The notes beneath the pieces were generated by a model. It made no database searches, had not been told where the DNA came from, and saw nothing but the letters and a program-made list of their open reading frames with translations. Below, in pieces: positions 28,697 through 37,619 of a stretch of 64,000 nucleotides of DNA (position 1 is its first letter; each line of letters starts with the position of its first letter). The position numbers and the translations under genes were made by a program. The stretch is from a bacterium (GTDB lineage Bacteria > Bacteroidota > Bacteroidia > B-17B0 > Aurantibacillaceae), in assembly GCA_029945625.1 (NCBI GenBank), contig JAQSCW010000010.1, positions 62,001 through 126,000 on the forward strand. Direction: 5' to 3'.

Positions 28697-30079
28697 TTAT
28701 TCAAATAATTTGCTGAAAGCCTCTTCCATTTTTGAAACCGCAACAATCTCAATGTGGAGTCCTTTCAGGTTAAGACCTTTTAAATTAAACGACGAAATAA
28801 ATATTTTTTCGAAGCCCAGTTTCTGTGCTTCCGAAATACGTTGTTCTATTCGGTTTACGGGTCTTATTTCTCCTGTAAGTCCAACCTCTGCCGCAAAGCA
28901 TGTGGTTTGCGGAATTGGCAGGTCTTCATTGCTGCTCAAAATTGCACAAACCAAGGCCAGGTCAATTCCGGGATCTTCCACCCTAATTCCTCCTGCGATG
29001 TTAATAAACACATCTTTTGCGCCTAATTTAAACCCACAGCGTTTCTCCAAAACCGCCAGCAACATAGAAAGTCTCCGCAGGTCGAAGCCAGTGGAAGAGC
29101 GTTGCGGTAGGCCGTAAGCGGCTGAACTCACAAGGGCTTGTGTTTCAATCAGCATGGGCCGGTTTCCCTCCATGGTAGCAGAAATTGCCACCCCGCTGGT
29201 GGCGCTTTCTCTATTGGTGATCAGTATTTCCGAAGGATTTGTTACTTCCCTCAAGCCCTCGCCATTCATTTCATAAATTCCCATTTCATTGGTGTTCCCA
29301 AAACGATTCTTTGTGGCCCTTAACAGTCTGTAAATATGATTACGGTCTCCCTCAAACTGCAGCACGGTGTCTACCATATGCTCCAGCACTTTAGGACCCG
29401 CTAAACTTCCTTCCTTAGTAATATGGCCGATCATAAAAACCGGCGTGTTTGTTTCTTTGGCAAATCGTAAAAACTCTGCCGCACACTCCCTCACCTGACT
29501 TACGCTGCCGGGACTGCTGTCGATGTAACTGGTGTGAAGGGTTTGGATGGAATCAATCACAACAAGTTGCGGCGAAATTTCACTGATTTGTTTAAAAATA
29601 TTCTGAGTATTGGTTTCTTGTAGAATAAAACAGTTCGCGGTGGTGATGCCAATTCGTTCGGCCCGCATTTTGATCTGCTGTTCGCTTTCTTCTCCGCTCA
29701 CATAAAGCACCTTGAGGTTTTTTAAGCGCAAAGCCAGTTGCAGCATGAGTGTAGATTTACCAATGCCCGGCTCTCCGCCAAATAACACGAGACTTCCCGG
29801 TACTATTCCTCCTCCCAACACCCTTGTAAGTTCCTTACCGGGCACTGCAATTCTTGGAAAATCGTGAAGCCCCACATCCTGAAGTAATATGGACTTGTTT
29901 CCTTCGTTTTTTGGATGTTTTGCTGCGGAAAATAACAGCAGCCTGTCGTTTTTGGATTCCTTGTGCACAACCTCTTCCACGTAGGTGTTCCATTCATCAC
30001 AACTTGGGCACTTGCCAATCCACTTTCCGGATTGTGCCCCGCAGTTCTGACAAAAAAAAGTTGTTTTGGTTTTAGACAT
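28697..30079 (-). CDS. radA: DNA repair protein RadA
   Basis: A 460-residue RecA-like helicase acting in recombination and branch migration. The N-terminal zinc finger is CQNC...CPSC (about 10-30). Walker A is GGEPGIGKST (about 100). The RadA-specific KNRFG motif is near 257. A Lon-like C-terminal domain (about 300-460) includes LPQRSSTGFDLRRL and CFAAEVGLTGEIR. Length and domain order match the family. It is on the same strand as the signalling operon upstream, separated by 51 nt. Confidence 0.95.
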   Translation of the reverse strand: MSKTKTTFFCQNCGAQSGKWIGKCPSCDEWNTYVEEVVHKESKNDRLLLFSAAKHPKNEGNKSILLQDVGLHDFPRIAVPGKELTRVLGGGIVPGSLVLFGGEPGIGKSTLMLQLALRLKNLKVLYVSGEESEQQIKMRAERIGITTANCFILQETNTQNIFKQISEISPQLVVIDSIQTLHTSYIDSSPGSVSQVRECAAEFLRFAKETNTPVFMIGHITKEGSLAGPKVLEHMVDTVLQFEGDRNHIYRLLRATKNRFGNTNEMGIYEMNGEGLREVTNPSEILITNRESATSGVAISATMEGNRPMLIETQALVSSAAYGLPQRSSTGFDLRRLSMLLAVLEKRCGFKLGAKDVFINIAGGIRVEDPGIDLALVCAILSSNEDLPIPQTTCFAAEVGLTGEIRPVNRIEQRISEAQKLGFEKIFISSFNLKGLNLKGLHIEIVAVSKMEEAFSKLFE

Positions 30080-30130
30080 ATCTACCCCACCATAGTATAT
30101 TGGATCACCTTCAATTACAAAGAATCGGTG

Positions 30131-30889
30131 TTACAGCAGATTCAACTTCTGCATCAATTCCTCTCTGTAAGATCCACCAACAGGGATCACCTTTTTTTCA
30201 TGTTCCAGTACCACGTTTTGGTTATCAATGCTCTGGATCTTGTCAAGCCTAGCAATAAATGAGCGATGCACCCTGGCAAACTCTACGTTTCCAAGTTTTT
30301 TGTCAAGATCCTTCATGGTACTGTGTACTGTAAAACGTGCGTTCTCGGTATTAATGATCACGTAGTCTTTTAGTGCTTCCACAAAATAAATGTCCTTAAG
30401 ATAAACCTTTACTAACTTACTGTTTGATTTAACAAACAAAATGTCATTCGTCTTTTCGTCCTTGTTTTCAACTAACGAATACAAGAAGTCTCTCTCTTTA
30501 AGTAGAGCCGAATCCTTTTGGTGCTTGTAAACGGCCATCTCGATAGTTGAGTGTAGGTCTATTTCCTTGAACGGCTTCAGAATATATCCATAGGGCTCGG
30601 TTATTTTGGCTCTCGAAAGGGTTCCCTCGTCAGCGTATGCCGTTAGAAATATTACGGGAACATTCATTTTTTCTTTGATCTTCTCGCTCACGTCTATTCC
30701 TGTTAGTCCGCCTTTTATCATGATGTCCATCAATACAAGATCGGGGGCCAGTTCAATAATTTTCTCAATAGCGTCTTTCCCATTATTGGCAAAACCAACA
30801 ACATTGTATCCCAATTTTGTGAGGCTGTTTTGAATATCTTTAGCAACAATGCTTTCGTCCTCCACAATAAAAATGTTCAGTTTCTCCAT
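30131..30889 (-). CDS. LytTR-type DNA-binding response regulator
   Basis: A 252-residue two-domain regulator. The receiver domain (about 1-120) has the acidic pocket (FIVEDES), the phosphoacceptor Asp in LVLMDIMIKG (about 55), and conserved Thr/Ala and Lys (FLTAYADEG, YILKPFKEID). A short coiled linker leads to the LytTR domain (about 150-250), with DIYFVEALKDYVIINT and FARVHRSFIA. It starts 8 nt after the stop of the large sensor kinase, which is its likely partner. Its targets are unknown. Confidence 0.9.
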   Translation of the reverse strand: MEKLNIFIVEDESIVAKDIQNSLTKLGYNVVGFANNGKDAIEKIIELAPDLVLMDIMIKGGLTGIDVSEKIKEKMNVPVIFLTAYADEGTLSRAKITEPYGYILKPFKEIDLHSTIEMAVYKHQKDSALLKERDFLYSLVENKDEKTNDILFVKSNSKLVKVYLKDIYFVEALKDYVIINTENARFTVHSTMKDLDKKLGNVEFARVHRSFIARLDKIQSIDNQNVVLEHEKKVIPVGGSYREELMQKLNLL

Positions 30890-30897
30890 ATTTCAAA

Positions 30898-33800
30898 TTA
30901 CATTTTAAACTTAACCGTCACCTCGGTGCCTTTGTCTTTCTCCGATGTGTATTTTAACTCCCCTTCTATTTGTTCAATTAGGGTGTTCACTAGTTGCAGC
31001 CCCAACGTGTGACTGTTTTCAAAATCTAAACCGGGAGCAAAGCCCACCCCGTCATCTTTTAACTCTAAAATTACAAAATTATTCTCGCTTCGTAAACTAA
31101 AACTAATAATCCCCTTTTTGGCTCCCGGAAAGGCGTGCTTTATTGCATTTGTGATCAATTCGTTAATGATCAATCCGGCCGGTATCGAACTATCAAGTGA
31201 TAAGGTCAAGTCCTGAATGTTCAGTTCAAGCCCTATCTTGTCGCTTGAATAGGAATACGATTGAACAATATTTTTCACGAGGGTATGAACATACTCTGAA
31301 AAATTAACGGATGTAAACGATTTATTTTGATATAAACTCTCATGAATATACGCCATTGTCTTGATCCTATTCTGAGTCTCTTTCAAAAGTGTTAAAGCAT
31401 AATCATCCGAAACATAAGAAGACTGAAGGTTCAAAATGCTGCTAATCACCTGCATGTTGTTCTTTACGCGGTGATGTACTTCGCGCAACAATACTTCTTT
31501 TTCTTTTAAAGACTGCTCCATTCTTTGCTGCACATATTTTTTTTCGGTTACATTATGAGCAATACCACTAACTTCCACAACTTTATCATTTTCAAAAATA
31601 GGGTTCAAGAAAATTTCCAGATACACCTTCATGTTGTCTTTGTCGCGGGTTTCAATCTCAAAACTGGTTGCCAAACCAACAAATGCTTTATCATAATGAA
31701 ACTGCAGGAGTTCACTATATTCTTTATCGTTAGCAAGAACCCCCCGGTTTAAAACAAGCCCCAAAAAAGGTTTTGTGTTGTATAGGGCCGTAACCAAATC
31801 GTAATAATTCTTGTTGAAGGACGTGAGTTTGCCGTCTCCATCAATGGTCCAAATATAGTGGTGACTGCTATCAAAAATAGCGCTTAACTTCCCCGTTTGA
31901 TTCAACAGCTTCTGTTCATAAATTTTTGAATCTGTAATGTCGTTTGCGATGCAGCTAATTTCTTTTACCTCTCGCCGTTCATTGTAAATAGGATTAATGA
32001 AAATTTTTCTAAATACGCTTCCGTTATAAAAATCTTCCTTAACAAATTCCAGCTTCTTTCCGGCAAACGCTTCTCTGTATTTTGTGTACCACAAATTTAC
32101 ATAATCCTCTCTGCCACTTAATAATAATTCATCAATCTTGTCGCCCGGTTTAATGCTCACTTTGTGTTGGAGCATGACCACATTGTGAAAATTTTGATTG
32201 TAAGAAGTGATCTCATACTTTTCGTTTACTGTCCAAATGAGATGAGTAGAATTTTCAAGAATCGAAGAAAGATGGGCGGTCTTTTCCGTTAAGCTTTTTT
32301 CCGCTTCTTGTCTTTCCTTAATTTCCTTCTGCAGCTGCTTGTTGGCTGTTTCAGTAATCAGCGTTTTGATCTTTTCCTTTTCGCGTTGCCGCCGATCGTT
32401 TAGATTATTTACTAGTGATAATATGCAATCTTTGTTGTTATACTTGAGGGGTACCGATTTTATTTCTACCTCTAAAGCAATTCCTTCGGCGTCTTTGATG
32501 CTATAATTATTATACTTGTTCTTTGATCGCTTGTTTTCATAAATAGAGTGAATTCGCTCTGCGGCTTTCTTTCTTTCGGATCCGTCAAACAAATCCAAAA
32601 CAAACTTGCCCAGCATCTGATTTTTGCTCTTGAGCCTTAATAATGTTCCCATGGCATTGTTTAAAAAAACGCAAACACCGTGGTCGTGTATCATGTATGC
32701 AACCGGAGAGTTATCAAGTAAGTTCCTGTAGTTGTTGTTTTGATTTTCTACCTCCAGCTCACTCTCCTTCTGCTCCGTTATGTCTCTCAAAATGTTGATG
32801 AAGAAAGATATTTTTCCTTTGTCATTTGTAATTGGAACAAGACTGTTTTCAAGCCATACTTCTTCTTTTTTGCTATTTAGTATTTTAAAGGAATAATGAA
32901 GGTTTTTTATACTATTCCTCTTTTGGTGTTCCCGGATCATCTGTTCAAATTTCACAAATTCTTCATTCTTTCCCGACAGTTTTTTTGAAAGAAAAGAGTT
33001 GTCATTTAAGAGGTCTTCCGGATTATATCCCAATATCCTTTTTATGTTTGGACTAACGTATAAATATTTGCCTTTAGGATAGTAGGTGTCAAAGGCAATA
33101 ATATCATTTGCGTTATTTGTAATCAGATCAAATTTATTTTTAGTTTCAATCAATAATTCTTCCGTCAAAATACGCTCCGTAACATCATGAATAATCCCCA
33201 CAAGCCCTGTGGTATTGGTGATTTTGCTGGACTCAGAGATTAAGGTAATTTCAAAATGTTTATTTTCTCCATTTGCTCTTCTAAGATGGGTCAAAAATTT
33301 TTGTTCTTCTGTTCTTTTCCCTTTTAGCCCCGGTTTTGATGCCTCTAACAGAGGTTCACAAAATGGCTTGATAATTGAAAAGAGAATGTTTGGCTTGTTG
33401 TACACTTCTTCCGGGTAGTGCCCCAAAATCTTCTTTGAAGCAGCTGAAATAAATCTTAATTGCATTCCTTTTTCTACAGTAATATAGAAAATAAGGTCCC
33501 TGCTGTTAGTGCTTACTTTATCAAGCAATAGCTCACTGTTTAAGTTTTCTTGCCGTTTTTCATCTTGCTCCAGCTTCTTGTTTAGTGTGCATTGAAATGC
33601 GCCGGTGCTCTTAAAAATTAAACGATTGTATAACAACTGGAACAAAACCACTTTTTTTCCTGGAATTCTTAAATTCAAAATAAAATCATCTGTTTCGTTT
33701 TCTTCAATATTCTTACTTGATTTCTTCTTTTGGTTTACCGAAATCGAGGGCTTTTTAAAAAACTGTGCCAAGAGCTGCTTTTCGAATTGCGACTTGTTTA

Positions 33801-33936
33801 TTTTAGAGAGTTGTAATACGCGTTTGAATTTGCTATTAATAAATAGGACGTTTTCTGTGTTAAACACAATTACTGGAACCGGCAACTGATCAAGTGTCTT
33901 TTCATCTATTTTATTATTCTTTTTAACCAATTTCAT
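30898..33936 (-). CDS. Multi-PAS sensor histidine kinase (HisKA_2 type)
   Basis: A 1012-residue soluble sensor kinase with no convincing membrane segment. I count six PAS-like units beginning near residues 15, 145, 265, 395, 550 and 685, several with the NILRDIT or IAHNVTE ending typical of PAS-PAC linkers. The dimerisation domain has EVLLREVHHRVKNNMQVISS near 810-830, the HisKA_2 form whose phosphoacceptor is a His in HHRVKNN. The HATPase domain (about 890-1012) has IINELITNAIKHA and DDGVGF. It sits between a MORN-repeat gene (17 nt upstream) and its LytTR regulator. The ligand or signal is unknown. Confidence 0.9.
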   Translation of the reverse strand: MKLVKKNNKIDEKTLDQLPVPVIVFNTENVLFINSKFKRVLQLSKINKSQFEKQLLAQFFKKPSISVNQKKKSSKNIEENETDDFILNLRIPGKKVVLFQLLYNRLIFKSTGAFQCTLNKKLEQDEKRQENLNSELLLDKVSTNSRDLIFYITVEKGMQLRFISAASKKILGHYPEEVYNKPNILFSIIKPFCEPLLEASKPGLKGKRTEEQKFLTHLRRANGENKHFEITLISESSKITNTTGLVGIIHDVTERILTEELLIETKNKFDLITNNANDIIAFDTYYPKGKYLYVSPNIKRILGYNPEDLLNDNSFLSKKLSGKNEEFVKFEQMIREHQKRNSIKNLHYSFKILNSKKEEVWLENSLVPITNDKGKISFFINILRDITEQKESELEVENQNNNYRNLLDNSPVAYMIHDHGVCVFLNNAMGTLLRLKSKNQMLGKFVLDLFDGSERKKAAERIHSIYENKRSKNKYNNYSIKDAEGIALEVEIKSVPLKYNNKDCILSLVNNLNDRRQREKEKIKTLITETANKQLQKEIKERQEAEKSLTEKTAHLSSILENSTHLIWTVNEKYEITSYNQNFHNVVMLQHKVSIKPGDKIDELLLSGREDYVNLWYTKYREAFAGKKLEFVKEDFYNGSVFRKIFINPIYNERREVKEISCIANDITDSKIYEQKLLNQTGKLSAIFDSSHHYIWTIDGDGKLTSFNKNYYDLVTALYNTKPFLGLVLNRGVLANDKEYSELLQFHYDKAFVGLATSFEIETRDKDNMKVYLEIFLNPIFENDKVVEVSGIAHNVTEKKYVQQRMEQSLKEKEVLLREVHHRVKNNMQVISSILNLQSSYVSDDYALTLLKETQNRIKTMAYIHESLYQNKSFTSVNFSEYVHTLVKNIVQSYSYSSDKIGLELNIQDLTLSLDSSIPAGLIINELITNAIKHAFPGAKKGIISFSLRSENNFVILELKDDGVGFAPGLDFENSHTLGLQLVNTLIEQIEGELKYTSEKDKGTEVTVKFKM

Positions 33937-33953
33937 AGCGCTACATTGATTTT

Positions 33954-35621
33954 CTATCTCCTTATCACTTGTGTTTTATTTTCATCTATTTTGATACTAT
34001 AAGAACGCAAACCCTCTTCATACGTAGGTCTTATTTTCTCCCCTTGCCATTTTATTTCAATATCGTTCTTATACGTGATCGTTAGGTAATTAACATCTGA
34101 TTCATCGTAGTATTTCCAGTCACCATCTTTCATGCCATTTACATAGTCGCCCACATATTTTTTTGCCCCATTTGGATGGTAAGCCAGATGAGTGCCTTCC
34201 GGTACTCCCGACTGGAATCTACCTTCAAAGCACTTTATTTTATTAGGCATATAATAACTTTTCCACAAACTATCCGGCTCGTCGTTCACGTAGTTGCCGT
34301 ATTCTACATAATCTTTTGTTTCATAGATCCATCTTCCTTCTTTTTTATTATCTATATAATTTCCCTGTAAAAGTATATTTCCTTCTTCGTCATAATCTGT
34401 TAATAAGCCCTGTCTTCCTCCATTGTAATAATTTTCTTCTCTCCATATTTTACCATTTTCATAATACCAGTTCCATACGCCTTGTTCTCTACCCTTCTGA
34501 TCGTATTTTCCTTTTTGCTCAATGCTACCTGAAGCATAGTAAAATTCCCAATTACCAACTCTCTTATCTTTCTTATACATTCCTTTACCTTTGAATTCGC
34601 CGGTATTATGAAATTCATTCCATATTCCTATTCTATTTCTTACACTATCAACCGCTCCTTTTGCCACCACAACTCCATCAAAATATTCAATAGCACTATC
34701 GGGTATAGGCACATTTCTACACACCAATCTACGTACAAAAACATCTGTTGTATCATCTCTTCTAAACAAACTACTATCACACCTTCTTTTTTGGATGTAT
34801 TTATAATGTGTACCAATAGCCAACCCATCACTGTACACTCCTTCATATTTTAGAGTTCCGTCCTCAAAAACCTCTCGGTACACTTCCACATTTGCAATTT
34901 CGGGAGCGTTGTAAATCCTTCTTCCATTATTATATTTCTTTGTGCTCAGTAGATTACCGGTTCGGTCATATTCCTTCGTATAGCCATCTAAAGAATCATC
35001 ATTAAACTGCTGAATTTTTTTTACCTCCTTATTATCATAAAATTCCTTCCATAGGCCTTGTTTTCTGTATAGTCCGTCTTTTTGATTTATTTTTTCATAA
35101 CTCTGCATAATTCCTCCTTTAAACAGTGTGATTGCAGTAACTACTGAATCGGTGCTGAATTCATACATAGTTCCTTCCTGTCGGCCTTTTTTAAATGGTA
35201 CAATGCTTTTTGTTTGTCCCGACTTATAAAAGGACCTTGAATACCCTTCTTTCTCATCATTAACATAATCGTCGCTATTTGTTATTTTACCAAGCGTATC
35301 ATAAACCGTTGTACTGCCGTTCTTTTTTCCTATTGAGTAATTTATTGATTTTGTTATTCTGCCTTTTTCATCATAAAATTTCCATAAGCTGTCTAGAATA
35401 AAATTTTTTCTATTTCCTTCAATTTTTATCTTCCCATTCTTATAATAATTTTTCCAATACCCTTCCGGCTTTCCATCTTTCATATTACCTTCGCTACTCA
35501 ATTTACCGTTTTCGTAGTAAAATTTGTTTAAGCCATTTGGATTAGTAGTTTGGGAGGTTAAATAGAAACTATTTAAAGTAATAAAAATAGTAGATAGGAA
35601 TAAGAGGAAACTGTGTTTCAT
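33954..35621 (-). CDS. Secreted YwqK/MORN-repeat protein
   Basis: A 555-residue exported protein. Using the ATG at 35621 gives a clean signal peptide (MKHSFLLFLSTIFI...). The rest is a chain of short beta-hairpin repeats of the MORN/YwqK type, such as YYENGKLSSEGNMKDGKPEG, WKNYYKNGKIKIEGN and WEFYYASGSIEQKGKY, with roughly 15-18 units. The YwqK name refers to a Bacillus antitoxin, but in Bacteroidota such repeats are common and their role is unknown. No toxin gene is adjacent. It heads the kinase-regulator operon and may present or sense an envelope cue; that is inference. It is more AT-rich than its neighbours. Confidence 0.75.
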   Translation of the reverse strand: MKHSFLLFLSTIFITLNSFYLTSQTTNPNGLNKFYYENGKLSSEGNMKDGKPEGYWKNYYKNGKIKIEGNRKNFILDSLWKFYDEKGRITKSINYSIGKKNGSTTVYDTLGKITNSDDYVNDEKEGYSRSFYKSGQTKSIVPFKKGRQEGTMYEFSTDSVVTAITLFKGGIMQSYEKINQKDGLYRKQGLWKEFYDNKEVKKIQQFNDDSLDGYTKEYDRTGNLLSTKKYNNGRRIYNAPEIANVEVYREVFEDGTLKYEGVYSDGLAIGTHYKYIQKRRCDSSLFRRDDTTDVFVRRLVCRNVPIPDSAIEYFDGVVVAKGAVDSVRNRIGIWNEFHNTGEFKGKGMYKKDKRVGNWEFYYASGSIEQKGKYDQKGREQGVWNWYYENGKIWREENYYNGGRQGLLTDYDEEGNILLQGNYIDNKKEGRWIYETKDYVEYGNYVNDEPDSLWKSYYMPNKIKCFEGRFQSGVPEGTHLAYHPNGAKKYVGDYVNGMKDGDWKYYDESDVNYLTITYKNDIEIKWQGEKIRPTYEEGLRSYSIKIDENKTQVIRR

Positions 35622-36199
35622 TGGTGCGAACATAAATGTAATTTAAATTCCAACATAAATCAATGTTCAGAATAGCAGCAATTTTTTAAAGCTTATATAA
35701 TACATATACTTTCTTTTTTTTAAAATTTAAAAATTACTATATGTATTATAAGGTGTTAGTTCTGTTAATTAATAAGGCTGATAAATTTGGTTATAATGGT
35801 TATTAGAGTTAGTGAACGTGTACTAAACAAAGTTAGTGATTTAAGAGCTTGATAATGAGGAGTGTTTATACCTATTAACAATCGTTAGTAGTTATTAGTA
35901 CTGATAACTTTTGGGAAGCACACTCTGTTAACAGTGGAGTTTATCGTTTGAAAAGTGATGGTGGTTTTTTGGAATAGTAGTTGGAAAGACAGGATAATTA
36001 TATAAGGCGGAATTGAAATGAACGCGAGGGGATTTAATTTTGGCTAGTTATACAGGTTTAATAATTCTACTAACAGGCCTTCTGTTGATTACTTGATACC
36101 TATAGAGGTTCATTATCAGTTAGTTATTTTATTAGTGTTAATTGCTGTTGATTAGTATTTTTAAGGAATAATTGTAATAGTTAGAAAGGACGGTATTTT
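35622..36199. other. AT-rich non-coding interval, candidate origin-associated region
   Basis: No credible gene. The stretch is strongly AT-rich and densely packed with similar 9-mers: TGTTAATTA (35763), TGTTAATTG (36136), TGTTGATTA (36083 and 36146), the inverse CTATTAACA (35872), plus CTGATAAC (35901) and many GTTAGT steps (35754, 35808, 35832, 35884, 36119). The TGTTRATTA words are two or more bases from a DnaA box (TGTGGATAA), so the identity is uncertain. Genes on its left run leftward and genes on its right run rightward. An origin is one reading; a long leader for rpiB is another. Confidence 0.35.
35696..35750. repeat. Perfect 13-bp inverted repeat
   Basis: TATAATACATATA (35696-35708) is repeated as its exact reverse complement at 35738-35750. 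The 29 nt between are a T-run followed by A/T-rich sequence. It could be an operator, a cruciform or an unwinding site; the stem is too AT-rich for a convincing terminator. Confidence 0.55.
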
Positions 36200-36634
36200 A
36201 TGAGTATAAAGGTGTGTATTGGTTCTGACCACGCAGGATTTGTTCTGAAGAAAGAGCTGATCGATTGGATGAAATCAAATAGTATTAATGTAGATGATAG
36301 AGGGTGCTTTTCAGATGATAGGGCCGATTATCCTGATTATGCACATTTGGTTGCGTTGGATGTTGTTAATAAGAAGTGCGAGTTTGGTGTCTTGATTTGT
36401 GGTAGCGGTAATGGTATTGCCATGTCGGCCAATAAGCACAAGGGCATTAGGGCCGCACTTTGTTGGAATGAGGAAATTGCAATACTGGCGCGTCAACATA
36501 ATGATGCTAATATTCTTGTATTACCCGCAAGATATATCAACACAGAGGAAGCCCACAAGTGCGTGAATCGTTTTATAAGCGAAAAGTTTGAGGGTGGTCG
36601 ACACGAGGCACGCGTGAAGAAGATAGATGTATAA
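36200..36634 (+). CDS. rpiB: Ribose-5-phosphate isomerase B
   Basis: A 144-residue RpiB/LacAB-family isomerase interconverting ribose 5-phosphate and ribulose 5-phosphate. The family start IGSDHAGFVLKKEL (residues 7-20) supplies the catalytic-site Asp and His. YPDYAHLVA, GVLICGSGNGIAMSANK and RAALCWNEEIA follow. The general base in many RpiB proteins is a Cys, and the CGSGNG loop here has it. The length is typical. TATTTTTA at 36156-36163 is a near-consensus -7 box. The next gene starts 15 nt downstream. Confidence 0.92.
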   Translation: MSIKVCIGSDHAGFVLKKELIDWMKSNSINVDDRGCFSDDRADYPDYAHLVALDVVNKKCEFGVLICGSGNGIAMSANKHKGIRAALCWNEEIAILARQHNDANILVLPARYINTEEAHKCVNRFISEKFEGGRHEARVKKIDV

Positions 36635-36649
36635 ATTAATTAGACACTT

Positions 36650-37183
36650 ATGAGAACCCTTTGTTTTATTTACTTGGTGACCTCACTCAGCCTGAGTTTG
36701 TTTTCGCAAAAAGGAAGCACTTTCCCTACAATTAGCGGTAAGGGACTTGATGATAAGGATATTACTGTGCCGTTTAAGAATGGAAAATATACGGTTCTTG
36801 CGATTGCCTTTAACAGAGGAGCAGAAGACGATCTTAAAAAATGGCTTAATCCATTGTTCAACGCGTTTATTAAAAGCGAAAAGCAGTCTAGTACCGATAT
36901 GGAACTAGCGGAAGTGTATGATGTTAATTTTGTGTTCATACCGGTTATTGCAGGTTTTAAGAGAATTGCGGATGATTTTAGGCAGGGCACCGATAAACAG
37001 TTTTGGGGCTATGTGATGGACACAGAGAAGACCGACGTGAAGGGACTGGAAAGAAAGCTGAACGTGCAAGACAGCAAGATCCCGTATTTTTATGTGTTAG
37101 ATGCCGCAGGCAAAATTATAGAATTTGAGAGCGGGAAATTTAACAGCTCTAAACTAGATCGGCTGGAAGAGGCAATTGAATAA
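36650..37183 (+). CDS. Secreted thioredoxin-fold-like protein without redox cysteines
   Basis: A 177-residue exported protein with a signal peptide (about 1-20). The pattern FPTISGKGLDDKDITVPFKNGKYTVLAIAFNRG, then PYFYVLDAAGKIIEFESG near the end, resembles a thioredoxin-like or peroxiredoxin-like scaffold with its beta-strand and cis-Pro region. There is no CxxC; the only Cys is inside the signal peptide. Redox activity is therefore not expected, and the protein may be structural or a chaperone. It forms a pair with rpiB (15 nt gap). The family assignment is tentative. Confidence 0.55.
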   Translation: MRTLCFIYLVTSLSLSLFSQKGSTFPTISGKGLDDKDITVPFKNGKYTVLAIAFNRGAEDDLKKWLNPLFNAFIKSEKQSSTDMELAEVYDVNFVFIPVIAGFKRIADDFRQGTDKQFWGYVMDTEKTDVKGLERKLNVQDSKIPYFYVLDAAGKIIEFESGKFNSSKLDRLEEAIE

Positions 37184-37390
37184 GGCACGGTATTTACCCC
37201 TGGCAGGGATCTTAGCAGCCGCTTGGAGGCTTTAGAGTCGGCACGTTTTTTCGTTAGATCATTTAGTGTTAGGGCGTATTCTTAATTGTCGCTTACAGCA
37301 ATGAGCCGGAAATAGAAGACTAAGTATTAATTACAATGGACGCGCTAGTGTTTATGAATTTTGCCCTTTTCAAAGGAAGTCGCCTATCTT

Positions 37391-37552
37391 TCAAGTGAAA
37401 AAGCACCAAACACAGGTGCTAAAAAGGCCGCGTAAAAGTTGAGTTTTTAAACCGTGGTTTCTCCCTTCATTACGCTGTTTTGCTGAATTATAAACTAACT
37501 TAATAAGTTCATGAATGGTTATTTTCAGTTTGCCTTTATCGGTGTGAGCCAT
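37391..37552 (-). CDS. Possible small basic protein, unknown
   Basis: A 53-codon frame opening with [10 protein letters not shown], then an amphipathic helix-like [20 protein letters not shown] and a Cys/aromatic-rich C-terminus. TGTCTTTG, one base from the -7 consensus, lies about 7 nt upstream of the ATG, an arrangement shared with dprA and murB. The 3' end coincides with a hairpin suited to leftward termination. I do not recognise a family, and the evidence is circumstantial. Confidence 0.25.
   Translation of the reverse strand: MAHTDKGKLKITIHELIKLVYNSAKQRNEGRNHGLKTQLLRGLFSTCVWCFFT
37398..37420 (-). terminator. Weak leftward terminator-like hairpin
   Basis: AGCACC (37402-37407) and GGTGCT (37415-37420) form a 6-bp stem with a 7-nt loop. 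On the minus strand it is followed by four U. No U-run follows on the plus strand. Confidence 0.35.
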
Positions 37553-37598
37553 TTTGCAGCAAAGACAATCAGCCAAGGGTGTACGAAGAATTAATACT

Positions 37599-37606
37599 TA
37601 TCTTTG
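37599..37606 (+). promoter_or_regulatory. -7 promoter element of mnmG, fixes the start codon
   Basis: TATCTTTG matches TAnnTTTG exactly, 14 nt before the GTG at 37620. An open frame extends upstream to 37554, but the promoter lies inside it, so the GTG is the likely start and the leader is very short. Confidence 0.55.
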
Positions 37607-37619
37607 CAAAAAAAATTTA

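Larger units (their letters stand above)
37184..37619. other. Non-coding interval upstream of mnmG
   Basis: This 436-bp stretch holds no rightward gene. It contains the mnmG -7 box at 37599-37606, a possible small leftward gene (37391-37552) and a hairpin at 37402-37420 that could end that leftward transcript. The remainder shows nothing I recognise. Confidence 0.5.
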
